43,100 bases of DNA, from positions 1 to 43,100 of the forward strand of contig CAYTKT010000015.1 in the NCBI GenBank assembly GCA_964438605.1, in the 5' to 3' direction. Origin of the DNA: Alangreenwoodia sp964438605. GTDB lineage: Bacteria > Bacillota > Clostridia > Peptostreptococcales > Anaerovoracaceae. A program made the translations under genes and the position numbers. The notes beneath the pieces were generated by a model that saw nothing but the letters and a program-made list of their open reading frames with translations, made no database searches and had not been told where the DNA came from. How positions within the stretch are numbered: the stretch's first letter is position 1; every line of letters begins with the position of its first letter. Positions 15,962-25,021 of the stretch are shown in pieces.

Positions 15962-16627
15962 TCATCTATTTAACACTTTATCAATTCCTATCGAAACAAC
16001 GAGCAATTCTCCACATTGGATGAAAGCTGCCGGAGTATCATGCCCCTGCTTTTTACGGTGGAACGCAACCGTAAGATCGGCCGCCACGGTACCCTCTGCG
16101 ATTTCCCCGGTATCCGCGTTCATTCCACTCGGCAAATCAAGCGAACAAACAGCTGCACGTGAATGGTTCATCAATTCACAGGCGCGCTTTCCGCTATCGC
16201 GCAGCGATCCGTGAAATCCTGTACCATAAAGAGCGTCGATCACAAGATCTGCGTCCCGGAACGTCGGAGACACAGCATATGCTTCATATTCACCGAGTGT
16301 CATTATCTTTACTCCGCCCTTTAGATTCTTCAGCCGCTCAAAATTGATTCCGGCATCCTCTGTCTGCGGCAAACCCTCACATAAAACGACCGTAACATCA
16401 GCGCCTCTCTGAAAATAAAGACGGGCGTCCACAAATCCGTCGCCTCCGTTATTTCCTTTTCCTGCAAATATAACGATTCTGTGCGCATCGGGATATTTTG
16501 CACACATCGCTTCAAATGCCGCCGTTCCGGCATTTTCCATCATCTGAAGATATGAAATTCCGCTCGAATCCGCGAAACGTTCAATCTCTTTCATTTCAGA
16601 CACAGAAACACTTTCATTTTCACTCAT
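15962..16627 (-). CDS. nnrE: NAD(P)H-hydrate epimerase
   Basis: Repairs the R form of damaged hydrated NAD(P)H by converting it to the S form used by the ADP-dependent dehydratase. The YjeF N-terminal domain is complete: helix SEMKEIERFADSSGISYLQMMENAG, the nucleotide-binding GKGNNGGDGF (56-65), DALYGTGF and DLPSGMNADTG. At 221 aa it is a single-domain enzyme; the fused dehydratase (NnrD) is absent and not nearby. The ATG at 16627 follows GAAGG. The upstream genes are on the same strand at 110 nt, and a terminator follows. Confidence 0.9.
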   Translation of the reverse strand: MSENESVSVSEMKEIERFADSSGISYLQMMENAGTAAFEAMCAKYPDAHRIVIFAGKGNNGGDGFVDARLYFQRGADVTVVLCEGLPQTEDAGINFERLKNLKGGVKIMTLGEYEAYAVSPTFRDADLVIDALYGTGFHGSLRDSGKRACELMNHSRAAVCSLDLPSGMNADTGEIAEGTVAADLTVAFHRKKQGHDTPAAFIQCGELLVVSIGIDKVLNR

Positions 16628-16737
16628 AACAAACCTTCATCCATCTACATCACGCTGCGCGCTTTTCACCGCCGGTGTCCGGACCGCCCGATACACGATC
16701 CATTATGTCGATCCGACCATATGTTCATATTTTTATT

Positions 16738-17274
16738 TCACGATATTGTCTGCGGAATCGTTCTGATCTCATTTCCATCCGCATCATAAAATGTTGCGGC
16801 AGCATCTTTTTTCACCACCAGAGCGAACGGTTTTGAGCTGTCCAGCACGGTATTTCGAGTTCCCTGACTGTCGCTTATTTCAACATTCGACGCCATCTGA
16901 TGGTTCATAGAGATATATGCCCGTTCATCGCATCCTTCAAGAGTATATTCAACAACCCCTTCGTTTTCAACATTAACACATCCGCCATAGACAGAGTAAT
17001 AACCAAACGGGCGATCTTTCGGATTTTCATAAATTGCGACCGAATATTCATCCAGCATGGGGTCATAAAAAAGCATGGCTGCCAGGTTTTCTCCGACAGA
17101 ATCGACAGTGAGCCATTCCTCATTGATATTTTGATGTTTCCTGGCATCTAATTCGATTTTATCCGCCGGAACACCAAATTGACCAGTGACAACGAGAAAA
17201 ACTGCCACAACGATCACAGCGATGATGATGAAAATAACCGGTTTTAAAAATCTTCTCTTTTTTTGTTCTCCCAT
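16738..17274 (-). CDS. membrane-anchored protein of unknown function
   Basis: 178 aa with ATG at 17274 behind AGAAGGGAG (7 nt spacing). The frame extends 22 codons upstream without a better site. A short basic cytoplasmic N-terminus (GEQKKRRFLK) leads into one membrane helix (about 10-31), and the rest lies outside. The outer part has a predicted beta-rich character (GYYSVYGGCVNV, ALVVKKDAAATFYDADGNEI). I do not recognise a family. It sits between nnrE and the protease gene on the same strand, but spacers of 110 nt and about 350 nt make operon membership uncertain. Confidence 0.6.
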   Translation of the reverse strand: MGEQKKRRFLKPVIFIIIAVIVVAVFLVVTGQFGVPADKIELDARKHQNINEEWLTVDSVGENLAAMLFYDPMLDEYSVAIYENPKDRPFGYYSVYGGCVNVENEGVVEYTLEGCDERAYISMNHQMASNVEISDSQGTRNTVLDSSKPFALVVKKDAAATFYDADGNEIRTIPQTIS

Positions 17275-17343
17275 ACAGGTTCTCCCTTCTCGTTCATCAC
17301 CTGACCTCACGGACGCCAGCACAGTCCTCTCCGGCAACATTCA

Positions 17344-17615
17344 TGAAAATCCCAGTCACTTCCCTGTCAGCCTTTACCGGAGCTGATCACACCGCTACGC
17401 CCGTGAAAATTCCACTTTTTCTCGTTATGACCCACTGAAACCATCACGATCAGATCGTTTCTCGTACAAAACTTCCAATCTCTGTTATCATCAACCGCCA
17501 TCGAACCGACGCAGCCGCGCCGCCGATGCCCTAAAAATCCCGTACTCTCTCCTGTCAGTTTTCACCAGAACCGGCCCCGTCATACCCCGTACCGGTAAAA
17601 ATTTTCCTGTTATGC
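17344..17615. repeat. five degenerate tandem units, period about 62 nt
   Basis: The 353-nt spacer between the membrane-protein and protease genes is largely built of related segments starting with AAAATCCC or AAAATTCC at about 17346, 17405, 17467, 17533 and 17597 (steps of 59, 62, 66 and 64). Each continues with a pyrimidine tract and CTGTCAG or GTTATGA-like words. The first and fourth units match best (CCTGTCAG at 17363 and 17551). No gene or terminator is evident. Confidence 0.6.
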
Positions 17616-17627
17616 CATCCTATCAAT

Positions 17628-19223
17628 TTAAATCACAGTTACTCTGATCTGCGCCTGGGCGTCAGACGTCTCACCCTCCCGGAAAGACAACGTAATCATC
17701 GTCGTTCCAGGGGTATGCCCCGTCAAAACCAGAGCTGCTCTGTCCGATGTAACCCAGCCACCCCATCTGCAGGAAGCAATGGCAGGATCTTCTGTATAAC
17801 TGATCATGGACACCGCGTTTTGCGATGTATGGGAAACATAGATCACAGTCGATTCTCCCTGCGCCAGCTGTACGGTATCAGACGATACCGTTATTTGAGC
17901 TTTCTGTGCGGAAACGATAAAAGACATCGGAGAAACTGACGTTCTATGCATATTCTTCAGATTTGTAATCGGAACCGCCAGATTTAAGTTCTGACTGACG
18001 GAACTGTCAGAATAAAGCGCTCCGCTGGTAATTCCGATGACGCTGCCGTAAGCATTGATCAGCGCGCCGCCGCTTGAGCCGGAAGAAATCGGTGCGGTCA
18101 CCTGAATGTAATTTACATTGTTATAAATACGCGATGCATTCGATACAATACCTGAAGATATTGTATTGGAAAGGCCCAGCGGACTTCCAATCGCATAAAC
18201 AGTATCCCCTGCCGCAACAGTATCATCGCTCACAGTAAGCACCGGAAAGTTGTCCCCGTTCACCTTCAGCAGCGCAATATCATTTAAAATATCGTAATCA
18301 AAGACACCGGTAATATCATATGTTTGATTGTCAATCGTCGTAACCTTAGCAGATGAACCGCCCTGAATCACATGATAATTTGTGACAAGCGTACCCGCAG
18401 AATCTATAAAGAATCCGCTTCCGCTCTGAAGCCTGTTACCATATGCATCATATACCGTCACATAGACGACAGCCGGAGAACATTTTGTATAAATCTCACC
18501 TGCGCTGAGTTCAGCCGCACTGTTCTTTTGCGGATCGGACTGAGAACTGCTGCTTATATCTTCTTCCAGAGTGAACGTCTTTCTCAGAGACGTTACGACC
18601 ACACGGGCGACAATAGCGGATGTTTCCGCCCTCGTTATACTGCGATCCGGATAAAAAGTGCCGTAGGAATCGCTGCCTGTCAAAACGCCCGCCGCATAAA
18701 GCGCCGTAATCTCATAGGCGGTTTTTACAGTATCGTTTACATCGGGAATCTCACGAATTCTGTTGATTTCTTCAAATTCCGACTGTGGCAGTGCATTGTA
18801 CAAAATATATGCCATCTGAGAACGCGTAACATTTGCTGTATAATCATTAAAATCTGCCGGAGCTATAATTCCCTGTTTTACCGCGTAATCAATATATGGC
18901 TGATACCATGGTTTCCCATTTTGAAGATCGCAGACTCCACTGGCGTAAATTCCATGAATCCGGTCGGCTATAACGAGAGCTTCTGCCACCGTCATATTGC
19001 CTTTCGGATTGAACTCAGTACTCGAAACGCCTTTCATCAGATCATATTCATAACACGTTTTCACGGAAGACGCTGCCCAGTTGGATGCCGGTACATCTGA
19101 AAATTGATCACTGTATACTCTAACTACCTTAAAATTTTTCATCGTGTTTTCTGCTGCAAAGACCGGAATGCTGACAGACATGACGAAAAACAACGCTAAT
19201 GCTGTCGAAATCCATTTTCTCAT
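17628..19223 (-). CDS. secreted SLH-domain trypsin-like serine protease (HtrA-type core)
   Basis: 531 aa exoprotein. A signal peptide (1-23, cleaved near VFAAEN) is followed by three S-layer homology repeats (about 38-215; FSDVPASNWAASSV, PDVNDTVKTAYEI) for attachment to wall polymers. A chymotrypsin-fold protease domain (about 240-425) has catalytic H284 (TNYHVI), D315 (LNDIALLKV) and S384 in GSSGGAL, where the usual motif is GNSGGPL. The last 100 residues form an Ig-like domain rather than the PDZ of HtrA. The ATG at 19223 lies 10 nt after GAGGGGG. Likely role: quality control or processing of surface proteins. Confidence 0.88.
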   Translation of the reverse strand: MRKWISTALALFFVMSVSIPVFAAENTMKNFKVVRVYSDQFSDVPASNWAASSVKTCYEYDLMKGVSSTEFNPKGNMTVAEALVIADRIHGIYASGVCDLQNGKPWYQPYIDYAVKQGIIAPADFNDYTANVTRSQMAYILYNALPQSEFEEINRIREIPDVNDTVKTAYEITALYAAGVLTGSDSYGTFYPDRSITRAETSAIVARVVVTSLRKTFTLEEDISSSSQSDPQKNSAAELSAGEIYTKCSPAVVYVTVYDAYGNRLQSGSGFFIDSAGTLVTNYHVIQGGSSAKVTTIDNQTYDITGVFDYDILNDIALLKVNGDNFPVLTVSDDTVAAGDTVYAIGSPLGLSNTISSGIVSNASRIYNNVNYIQVTAPISSGSSGGALINAYGSVIGITSGALYSDSSVSQNLNLAVPITNLKNMHRTSVSPMSFIVSAQKAQITVSSDTVQLAQGESTVIYVSHTSQNAVSMISYTEDPAIASCRWGGWVTSDRAALVLTGHTPGTTMITLSFREGETSDAQAQIRVTVI

Positions 19224-19414
19224 TTCTACTGTTCCCCCTCATCGCATTTCAACCGGCTTCAGCCGGCTCTCTGATAGTCCGCGCAGTATGAATTTTTCGC
19301 AAAGACGCGAAAGAAACCCACACTTTAATACTATGCCTTTAATTTTTTATCTGTCAAGATGCTTTTCCCAAAAATTCTCCATTTTTCTGGATACGTCACA
19401 AACTTCTCCATCTA
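19224..19414. other. protease 5' region
   Basis: A short inverted repeat CCGGCT-TC-AGCCGG near 19253-19266 lies just upstream of the protease ribosome site and could form a leader hairpin. With the upp relic (19415-19708) and an A+T-rich stretch to 19959 it makes up the whole gap between the protease and flavoprotein genes. No other gene is supported. Confidence 0.4.
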
Positions 19415-19708
19415 TCATCTATTTTGTGCCGAAAATTCTGTCTCCGCATCACCTGCTCGCAGGCAGATGTAAACGGCTCCGTTCATACAGCGATCAAACT
19501 GAGCCGCGCAAAGCAGAACATCGGAAGCCAGATTTCCATCGGCGTTTCAATCCCGGCCGTCTCTGTCGGAAGATCGCACAGCGCTTCATACGTCATAAAC
19601 ACAGCAATCTCCTCCAAAATCAAACGAAACCCGTCTGTGCCCGTATCTTCGTCACGAAGCATCATAACCCGATATATTTCAGCAGTGGGTGAGCAAGTAT
19701 TACGGCAT
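19415..19708 (-). pseudogene. upp: remnant of uracil phosphoribosyltransferase
   Basis: The start reads AVILAHPLLKYIGL and, after a 2-nt frameshift near 19664, continues MLRDEDTGTDGFRLILEEIA, then FMTYEALCDLP and IETP. This is a clear match to the N-terminus of Upp (HPLIQHKL...RDKNTGTKEFRELVEEIA...MAYEATRDLP...IETP). The frame then changes near 19535 and SDVLLCAAQFD, MNGAVYICLRAGDAETEF, QNR-stop align with the Upp C-terminus (SDVDIYIAALDEKLNE-GYIVPGLGDAGDRMFG). About 120 central codons, including the PRPP-binding site, are missing, so no active enzyme can be made. Confidence 0.75.
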
Positions 19709-19959
19709 TTACCGGATATTTGATTACACTGTTACCTGAATAACTCATTCTCCGTGCCTGTATCCATTTCGTACTGGGATAAGCAGAACAAAAGGATACT
19801 CCCGCCCCGGTCTGCGATTCCATTATATCACAAGCTGCAAAAAAGAACATATGTTTTTTCATTTTTTCAAAATTTTTCTTGAAAATCCTTTTCCTGTTTT
19901 TTGAATTTTTAGAATCAATCTAAAGAGATCTGGCAATTCCATACTCAATCTATTTAAAA

Positions 19960-21975
19960 TCATTCAATGAACTTTCCGATTATTTTCTCTGCAATTTTGA
20001 TTCCGTCGACTGCTGCCGATATGATCCCGCCGGCATATCCCGCGCCTTCGCCGCCCGGATAAAGTCCCCGGACGGAAACGCTTTGAAAAGACTTGTCTCT
20101 CAGAATACGCACAGGCGATGAACTTCTCGTTTCAACACCCGTAATAACGGCATCCGCCATATCAAAATCCCTGATTTTCTGCGCCATTTCAGGCAAAGCT
20201 TCTCTCAGGGCATCCGCCACGTAACCGGGCAGACATTCCGCAACAGACGTCCAGCGCACTCCGGGCCGGTAAGTCGGAATAACTGCCGTCTTTGAGGTTT
20301 TCGCGAATTCTGATGATGAAGAATCCCCAGATTGTTTATCACTTACCACTTCGGCCGGTTTCTCCGGAAGATCTCCTGAACTGTTGTTTTCGCCAAGAAA
20401 GTCTCCAACACGCTGCACCGGCGCGTAAAACCTGCCGCCACCCAGTTCATATGCCCGCCGTTCCAACTCTTCCTGAAACCGGATTCCAGCCAGTGGATCC
20501 TGTCCTTCCCCCGGAAAATCCTCCGGTCTTACATCTGCAAGCAGAGCGCTGTTCGCATTTTTTCCTGCCCTGTCGCGGTAACTCATGCCGTTCGTAACGA
20601 CGCATCCCGGTTCGGAAGCTGCACCGACGACGTAGCCGCCAGGACACATACAGAAAGTATAAACGCCTCTGCCCGATGAAGAACGATATGACAACTTATA
20701 AGATGCGGCGCCCAGGCGGCCTTCCGTGTCATTCGGTTCCATCCCGTACTGCGCCAGGTCTATCATCGACTGCGGGTGTTCGATCCGAACTCCCACGGAA
20801 AAGGGCTTCGCTTCCAGGCGAATCCCCATAGCATGAAGCATACGGAATGTGTCACGGGCACCATTGCCCGGTGAGATTACCACATTTTGGCACATTAATT
20901 TTTTCCCTTCATTTACAACAAGTCCTGCAATTTTCCGCTGCCCGACGCTGACACCGCCTCTTTTCACTTCCGCAGCGCCGGCATCGGAATCGGAGCCCGA
21001 ATACCCTGCTTCTGATTTTTTTCCGGCCTCTGCTCTATTCGATTCTTCTCGTTCATATTCTGCGTCCACGACATCGGACCCGGAATCCGCTATCAAAATG
21101 CCGGTAACACGCGATTCAAACTTCACCTCACCGCCCAGAGAGATAATTTTCTTCCTGATATTTTTCACGGCGGTTCGCAGCACATCTGTACCCACGTGAG
21201 GCATCTGACGGTACGCGATAGCCGGATCTGCCCCGGCTTCGATCAGTTCTTCCTTTACTTTGGAAATCCGAACGTCTTTAATCCCCGTTGTCAGCTTGCC
21301 GTCGGAAAAGGTCCCGGCACCGCCCTCACCAAACTGGACGTTTGACGCAGGATCAAGCTCGCCCGTCTCCCAGAAATGCTCCACATCCTTCGTCCGGCGG
21401 TCGACGTCTCTGCCGCGCTCCAAAACGACAGGACACATACCCGCTTCCGCGAGAATCAGCGCCGCGAACATTCCGCAGGGGCCGAAACCTACAACCACCG
21501 GCCTGTCCCCCACATTCCAGGTATCGCTTAAATTTTCAGTTTCCGTTCCTTCCGCAATTTCCGCTGCTGCCACCGCGTCTGTTTTTTCTGCCGTTTCCGA
21601 ACCGGCTGCATTATCTGCATCACTCGCGCCCACGTCATCCATATTGGCTCTGCCATTCGAGCAGTCTGCACCTTCCACACGTCCTGCCGGTTTTCTCCCA
21701 ACGAACGGGACTTCATATTTCAACTCCGGCACCTTTGACAGCGATACGTCTTTGCGCTTCGCAAAGCGCGCCAACAGTTTGTCCTCGTCTTTCACAGAAA
21801 AATCCACAGTGTAAACGAACCGAATCTGCGGTTTATCCCGCGCATCAACAGATTCTTTAACAATTTCCCAGCTTTCTGGAGAAAAATTTCTGATTCCCAG
21901 TTTCCGGGCAATCTTTTCAGGCAGCAAAGAGACAGGCTCATCTTTCTTTAATTTGATCTGACTGATCCGTATCAT
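19960..21975 (-). CDS. FAD-dependent dehydrogenase-like protein (COG2509 type)
   Basis: 671 aa. After an N-terminal domain (1-100, MIRISQIKLKKDEPVSLLPEKIARKLGI) comes an FAD-binding Rossmann motif VVVGFGPCGMFAALILAEAG, then ERGRDVDRRTKDVEHFW and SNVQFGEGGAGTFSDGKLTT, hallmarks of this uncharacterised flavoprotein family. CMCPGGYVV and GLYPGGEGAGYAGGI follow toward the C-terminus. Extra Ala/Glu/Ser-rich inserts lie before the Rossmann motif (about residues 97-150 of this numbering) and in the middle and late regions, making it longer than the usual 460-540 aa. The ATG at 21975 overlaps the stop of the preceding gene (ATGA) behind AAAAGGAG; the open frame further upstream is the other gene's shadow. 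Substrate unknown. Confidence 0.87.
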   Translation of the reverse strand: MIRISQIKLKKDEPVSLLPEKIARKLGIRNFSPESWEIVKESVDARDKPQIRFVYTVDFSVKDEDKLLARFAKRKDVSLSKVPELKYEVPFVGRKPAGRVEGADCSNGRANMDDVGASDADNAAGSETAEKTDAVAAAEIAEGTETENLSDTWNVGDRPVVVGFGPCGMFAALILAEAGMCPVVLERGRDVDRRTKDVEHFWETGELDPASNVQFGEGGAGTFSDGKLTTGIKDVRISKVKEELIEAGADPAIAYRQMPHVGTDVLRTAVKNIRKKIISLGGEVKFESRVTGILIADSGSDVVDAEYEREESNRAEAGKKSEAGYSGSDSDAGAAEVKRGGVSVGQRKIAGLVVNEGKKLMCQNVVISPGNGARDTFRMLHAMGIRLEAKPFSVGVRIEHPQSMIDLAQYGMEPNDTEGRLGAASYKLSYRSSSGRGVYTFCMCPGGYVVGAASEPGCVVTNGMSYRDRAGKNANSALLADVRPEDFPGEGQDPLAGIRFQEELERRAYELGGGRFYAPVQRVGDFLGENNSSGDLPEKPAEVVSDKQSGDSSSSEFAKTSKTAVIPTYRPGVRWTSVAECLPGYVADALREALPEMAQKIRDFDMADAVITGVETRSSSPVRILRDKSFQSVSVRGLYPGGEGAGYAGGIISAAVDGIKIAEKIIGKFIE

Positions 21976-23621
21976 CCGCCATTTTCTCCTTTTCTCCGCC
22001 CTGCAATCATGCCGGACGACCATGCCCACTGAAGATTGCAGCCGCCGCACCGGCCGTCCACATCGACGACTTCGCCGCAGAAATAAAGGCCGGGCACGAG
22101 CTTCGATTCCATCGTCAGCGGATTGATCTCCTGCCGCCGAACACCGCCGCAGGTGACCTGCGCCTCCTCCCATCCGCGCGTATGTGAAACAGAAATTATA
22201 AAATTCTTAATAATTCGAGCTGTATCCGTTATTTTTATATCCATATTATCTGAATCCGTCATTTCTGCAATCACGGCAGCAAGTCTGTCGTTTAAAAATC
22301 CAGTCAAAACTTCTTCTAGCGTCCTGTTTTTTGAAAAAATCCCCTCTGAAATCAATTCCGTCAGTTCTGTTTCACTTTTTTCGGGAACAAAATCACAGTG
22401 AATTTCGTATTTATGGCCATAAGACCCATTTTCGTCGCTTTCATTCGTTTTCTTTTTTCTCTTGGATTTTGACGAAGGCCGCGGTGCTTCCATGAAACGC
22501 GTCAGGTCGAAAACACAAATTCCAGAAACACCCGTTCCTGTAAACTGGATTTCGCCATATTCCTCCGCCCGCTTTTTACCGTCCTCGTATAAAGAAACCG
22601 ACCCTCTTGCCCGGACTCCCTTTAAACGAACAAGAAAACGGTCTTCCGACTCTGCCGCCGTCAGCGCCGGACGCGGCGGGTTCAGCGTATGGCCAAATGA
22701 TTTCGCAAATCCATATCCGTCGCCTGTGCTTCCCGTTTTCAAACCGGCACGGCCGCCGCACGCGATAATCAAATCCGTGCAGTAAATTCTGCGGCCTGAT
22801 TCAAATTCCGCAAAAAAACGAACCTCGCTTGAATCCGTATCTTCACGCCAACCTTCGTCATAGAAAATATTTTCATCAAGCGTTGCACCTGTTGTCAAAC
22901 CGGAATCTCCATGCGCTTTCGCACTCGAATCCGTGCTTTCGCGCCGATTCTCGCCGTGAAAAGAAGTCCCGGCACGCATCGTGCCCATCGGTATCTCGGA
23001 ATTTTCATTCCCCGCTGCACATGACACCCGTCCCGTCCTTACAACGCGGTCGGAAAGAATCATCTCACAGCCCGCCTGATGCGCTGCTCGGCTCAAAGCG
23101 CTGACGAGAGATGAGGCCTGCCCGGAATACGGATAACACCTTCCGTCTTTTTCCACCCGGCTCATCATTCCCGCAGCTTCAAAAAAACGAATCGTGTCCT
23201 GCGGACCGAAGCGACTGAGAACAGATTCTACAAACCCGTCTCCTGCCTTATTATAATCCTGCTGCCCGCAGTTGATATTCGTAAAATTGCAACGCCCGTT
23301 CCCCGTCGCATACAATTTATTTCCCGGCTTGTCATTTCCGTCCGCAATCACAACAGTCGTTCTCTCACGCCGACGAAAATGAGAAATTTCACTCCCGCCG
23401 TCTTCCCCGGCTTTCACTGGTGCGCCGTCTTCATATTTCCCACAAAAACGGGATGCTTTATCGGGAAAAAAAGACGAACAGCCCGATGAGCCGGATAACG
23501 ATGAAGCCGCTGAAATTCCCGCCATCAAACCCGAAGCTCCGGCCCCGATCACAAGTACCGAAACACGCTTGCTTTCATCGGTTTTGCTCTTATCATGAAA
23601 ATTTTTTTGATTCGCTCTCAC
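21972..23621 (-). CDS. HI0933-like NAD(P)/FAD-dependent oxidoreductase (BaiN family)
   Basis: 549 aa flavoprotein. The N-terminal FAD site VLVIGAGASGLMAG (22-35) is followed by the family signature GNKLYATGNGRCNFTN, then FFEAAGMMSRVEKDGRCYPYSGQA. The C-terminal part has the typical VTCGGVRRQEINPLTMESK and GLYFCGEVVDVDGRCGGCNLQWAWSSG. Normal length is about 400-420 aa; the excess is in hydrophilic inserts at about 40-85, 205-265 and 385-405. One family member, BaiN, has been linked to bile-acid dehydroxylation, but nothing here supports that role. The start is GTG at 23621, overlapping the whiA stop by 4 nt (GTGA). Confidence 0.9.
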   Translation of the reverse strand: MRANQKNFHDKSKTDESKRVSVLVIGAGASGLMAGISAASSLSGSSGCSSFFPDKASRFCGKYEDGAPVKAGEDGGSEISHFRRRERTTVVIADGNDKPGNKLYATGNGRCNFTNINCGQQDYNKAGDGFVESVLSRFGPQDTIRFFEAAGMMSRVEKDGRCYPYSGQASSLVSALSRAAHQAGCEMILSDRVVRTGRVSCAAGNENSEIPMGTMRAGTSFHGENRRESTDSSAKAHGDSGLTTGATLDENIFYDEGWREDTDSSEVRFFAEFESGRRIYCTDLIIACGGRAGLKTGSTGDGYGFAKSFGHTLNPPRPALTAAESEDRFLVRLKGVRARGSVSLYEDGKKRAEEYGEIQFTGTGVSGICVFDLTRFMEAPRPSSKSKRKKKTNESDENGSYGHKYEIHCDFVPEKSETELTELISEGIFSKNRTLEEVLTGFLNDRLAAVIAEMTDSDNMDIKITDTARIIKNFIISVSHTRGWEEAQVTCGGVRRQEINPLTMESKLVPGLYFCGEVVDVDGRCGGCNLQWAWSSGMIAGRRKGENGG

Positions 23622-24727
23622 CCGCGGCCACCGCCTCTCCCGTCTGACACAGATGAAGTTTTTGGCCTGCCGCTTTTCTTTTTTCCGCGAATCGGCGTTT
23701 CCGTCTGCAAATCTGCTGATCTGCTCTCCTGCATGTCGTCCGAACGAACATTTGCTGTAATAGCTCCGCTGCCATTCGGTTCTTCCTCCCGCAGCCGCGC
23801 CGCCAGTTCGGAAACCCGCGCCAGTCGGTGATTTGCGCCGCTTTTGCTGATAGGCGGCTCTACCATGGCCGCCAGTTCCTTCAATGAAACGTCGGGATGC
23901 TCCAGCCGCAGCTCCGCCACAACCCGTAATTTTTCCGGCAGATTGCGTATCCCGATCCGGTTCTCAACAAACCGGATATCATCAATCTGCCGTCCCGCCG
24001 CATTAACCGTCTTATCCAAATTGGCATTTTCACAGTTGACTATACGATTTGCCTGATTTCTCATTCCTTTTATAATACGGATATTTTCAAATTCAAGTAA
24101 TTGGCTGTGCGCACCGATTATATTCATAAAATCAATAATATGCTCGCTGTCCTTCAGATAAACGACATACTGATCCCGTCGCGGCGTCACCTTCGCGTTC
24201 AGGCCGAAATGATTCATCAGTCGCTTCACGTCAGCGCCGATCGATTCATTTTTACAAATAATTTCCATATGATATCCCTTTTCCGGGTCGCTGACCGAGC
24301 CGCCCGCAAGAAATAATCCCCGTAAATACGCCCGTTTACAGCATTTTTTACGAACAACCTCCTGCGTAATTCCCTCCACGAGAACATTGCTGCCTTCCTG
24401 GACAGTCATCAGTCCCGTTTCCCGAAGCACCTGACCGCCAGTGTTTGCGTCGTCAAACGTAATGCGATACGTCTTCCCTTTGCGGAATGACGTTTCCTGA
24501 ATGATGTCAAGGCTCGTCGTTGTATCGAAATACGACTGCATCATCTGTTTGAAATGACGTGCGATAGACGGATCCTCCGACGACACAGACAGATTCATCC
24601 TGCCGCCGCCCATCAGACGAATCGAACCGTTCATCCGGACAAACCCGGCGATTTCCGCCAGAATGCAGCACTTCTTCTCCGGTGTCATTTTCGATAATTC
24701 TTTTTTCATTTCAGACGAAAAGGACAT
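23618..24727 (-). CDS. whiA: DNA-binding protein WhiA
   Basis: Gram-positive regulator with an N-terminal LAGLIDADG-like fold lacking nuclease activity and a C-terminal helix-turn-helix; it affects sporulation or division in studied species. The opening MSFSSEMKKELSKM, the core AYLRGLFLAGGSVSDPEKGYHMEI and the C-terminal NCENANLDKTVNAAGRQIDDI, LRLEHPDVSLKELA, ISKSGANHRL are all present. The family ends near residue 315; here about 54 further residues follow, rich in Gly, Ser, Arg and Lys (GKKKSGRPKTSS...). The ATG at 24727 follows AGAGGTGCG. In many Firmicutes whiA follows rapZ and yvcK; here it leads an operon of two flavoproteins. Confidence 0.93.
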   Translation of the reverse strand: MSFSSEMKKELSKMTPEKKCCILAEIAGFVRMNGSIRLMGGGRMNLSVSSEDPSIARHFKQMMQSYFDTTTSLDIIQETSFRKGKTYRITFDDANTGGQVLRETGLMTVQEGSNVLVEGITQEVVRKKCCKRAYLRGLFLAGGSVSDPEKGYHMEIICKNESIGADVKRLMNHFGLNAKVTPRRDQYVVYLKDSEHIIDFMNIIGAHSQLLEFENIRIIKGMRNQANRIVNCENANLDKTVNAAGRQIDDIRFVENRIGIRNLPEKLRVVAELRLEHPDVSLKELAAMVEPPISKSGANHRLARVSELAARLREEEPNGSGAITANVRSDDMQESRSADLQTETPIRGKKKSGRPKTSSVSDGRGGGRG

Positions 24728-24992
24728 ATCGCACCTCTGCTGTCAATATTTTTCAAAAATTTTTTTGCCGCATCCGGGAATATTTCCGAAATCTTCTGTT
24801 AAAAATAAGCAAAGAAGGCCGCAAAAACGGCCGCGCCGCTTCCGCCATTTTTGTGTCCTGCATCCCGAACCCACTCCTCCGCCTTTAGGTCCGCCATTTT
24901 TGCATCCCGTAATCCCAGGCCAATTCTTCTCCACCTTCCATGCCGGATGAAATCCCGATTTTTCATATCTCATTTTCACCCTGAGTGATTTT
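24728..24992. repeat. whiA leader region with a 50-nt tandem duplication
   Basis: CCGCCATTTTTG occurs at 24842 and 24891, each followed by GCATCCCG, with a weaker third match (CCGGATGAAATCCCG) at 24943, so steps of 49 and 52 nt. A small hairpin GGCCG-CAAAAA-CGGCC lies at about 24818-24833 without a T run. No gene is supported; the long minus-strand frame across it is low-complexity. Confidence 0.45.
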
Positions 24993-25021
24993 ATTATAAC
25001 AAGGCTGAAACGATTTGTCAT
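24993..25021 (-). promoter_or_regulatory. sigma-A promoter of the whiA operon
   Basis: On the minus strand, -35 ATGACA (25016-25021), a 17-nt spacer and a perfect -10 TATAAT (24993-24998). It lies about 265 nt upstream of whiA, so the transcript has a long leader containing the repeat block. Confidence 0.7.

Noticed and set aside
21260..21860. Long plus-strand ORFs opposite the flavoprotein gene
   Set aside because: They are Ser/Pro-rich or Arg-rich antisense shadows of a well-supported minus-strand gene.
21976..22173. 66-residue N-terminal extension of the COG2509-type flavoprotein
   Set aside because: It is Arg/Cys-rich shadow translation of the overlapping upstream gene; the ATGA overlap start at 21975 fits the family.
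24818..24833. Terminator hairpin in the whiA leader
   Set aside because: The five-pair stem has no T run on either strand.
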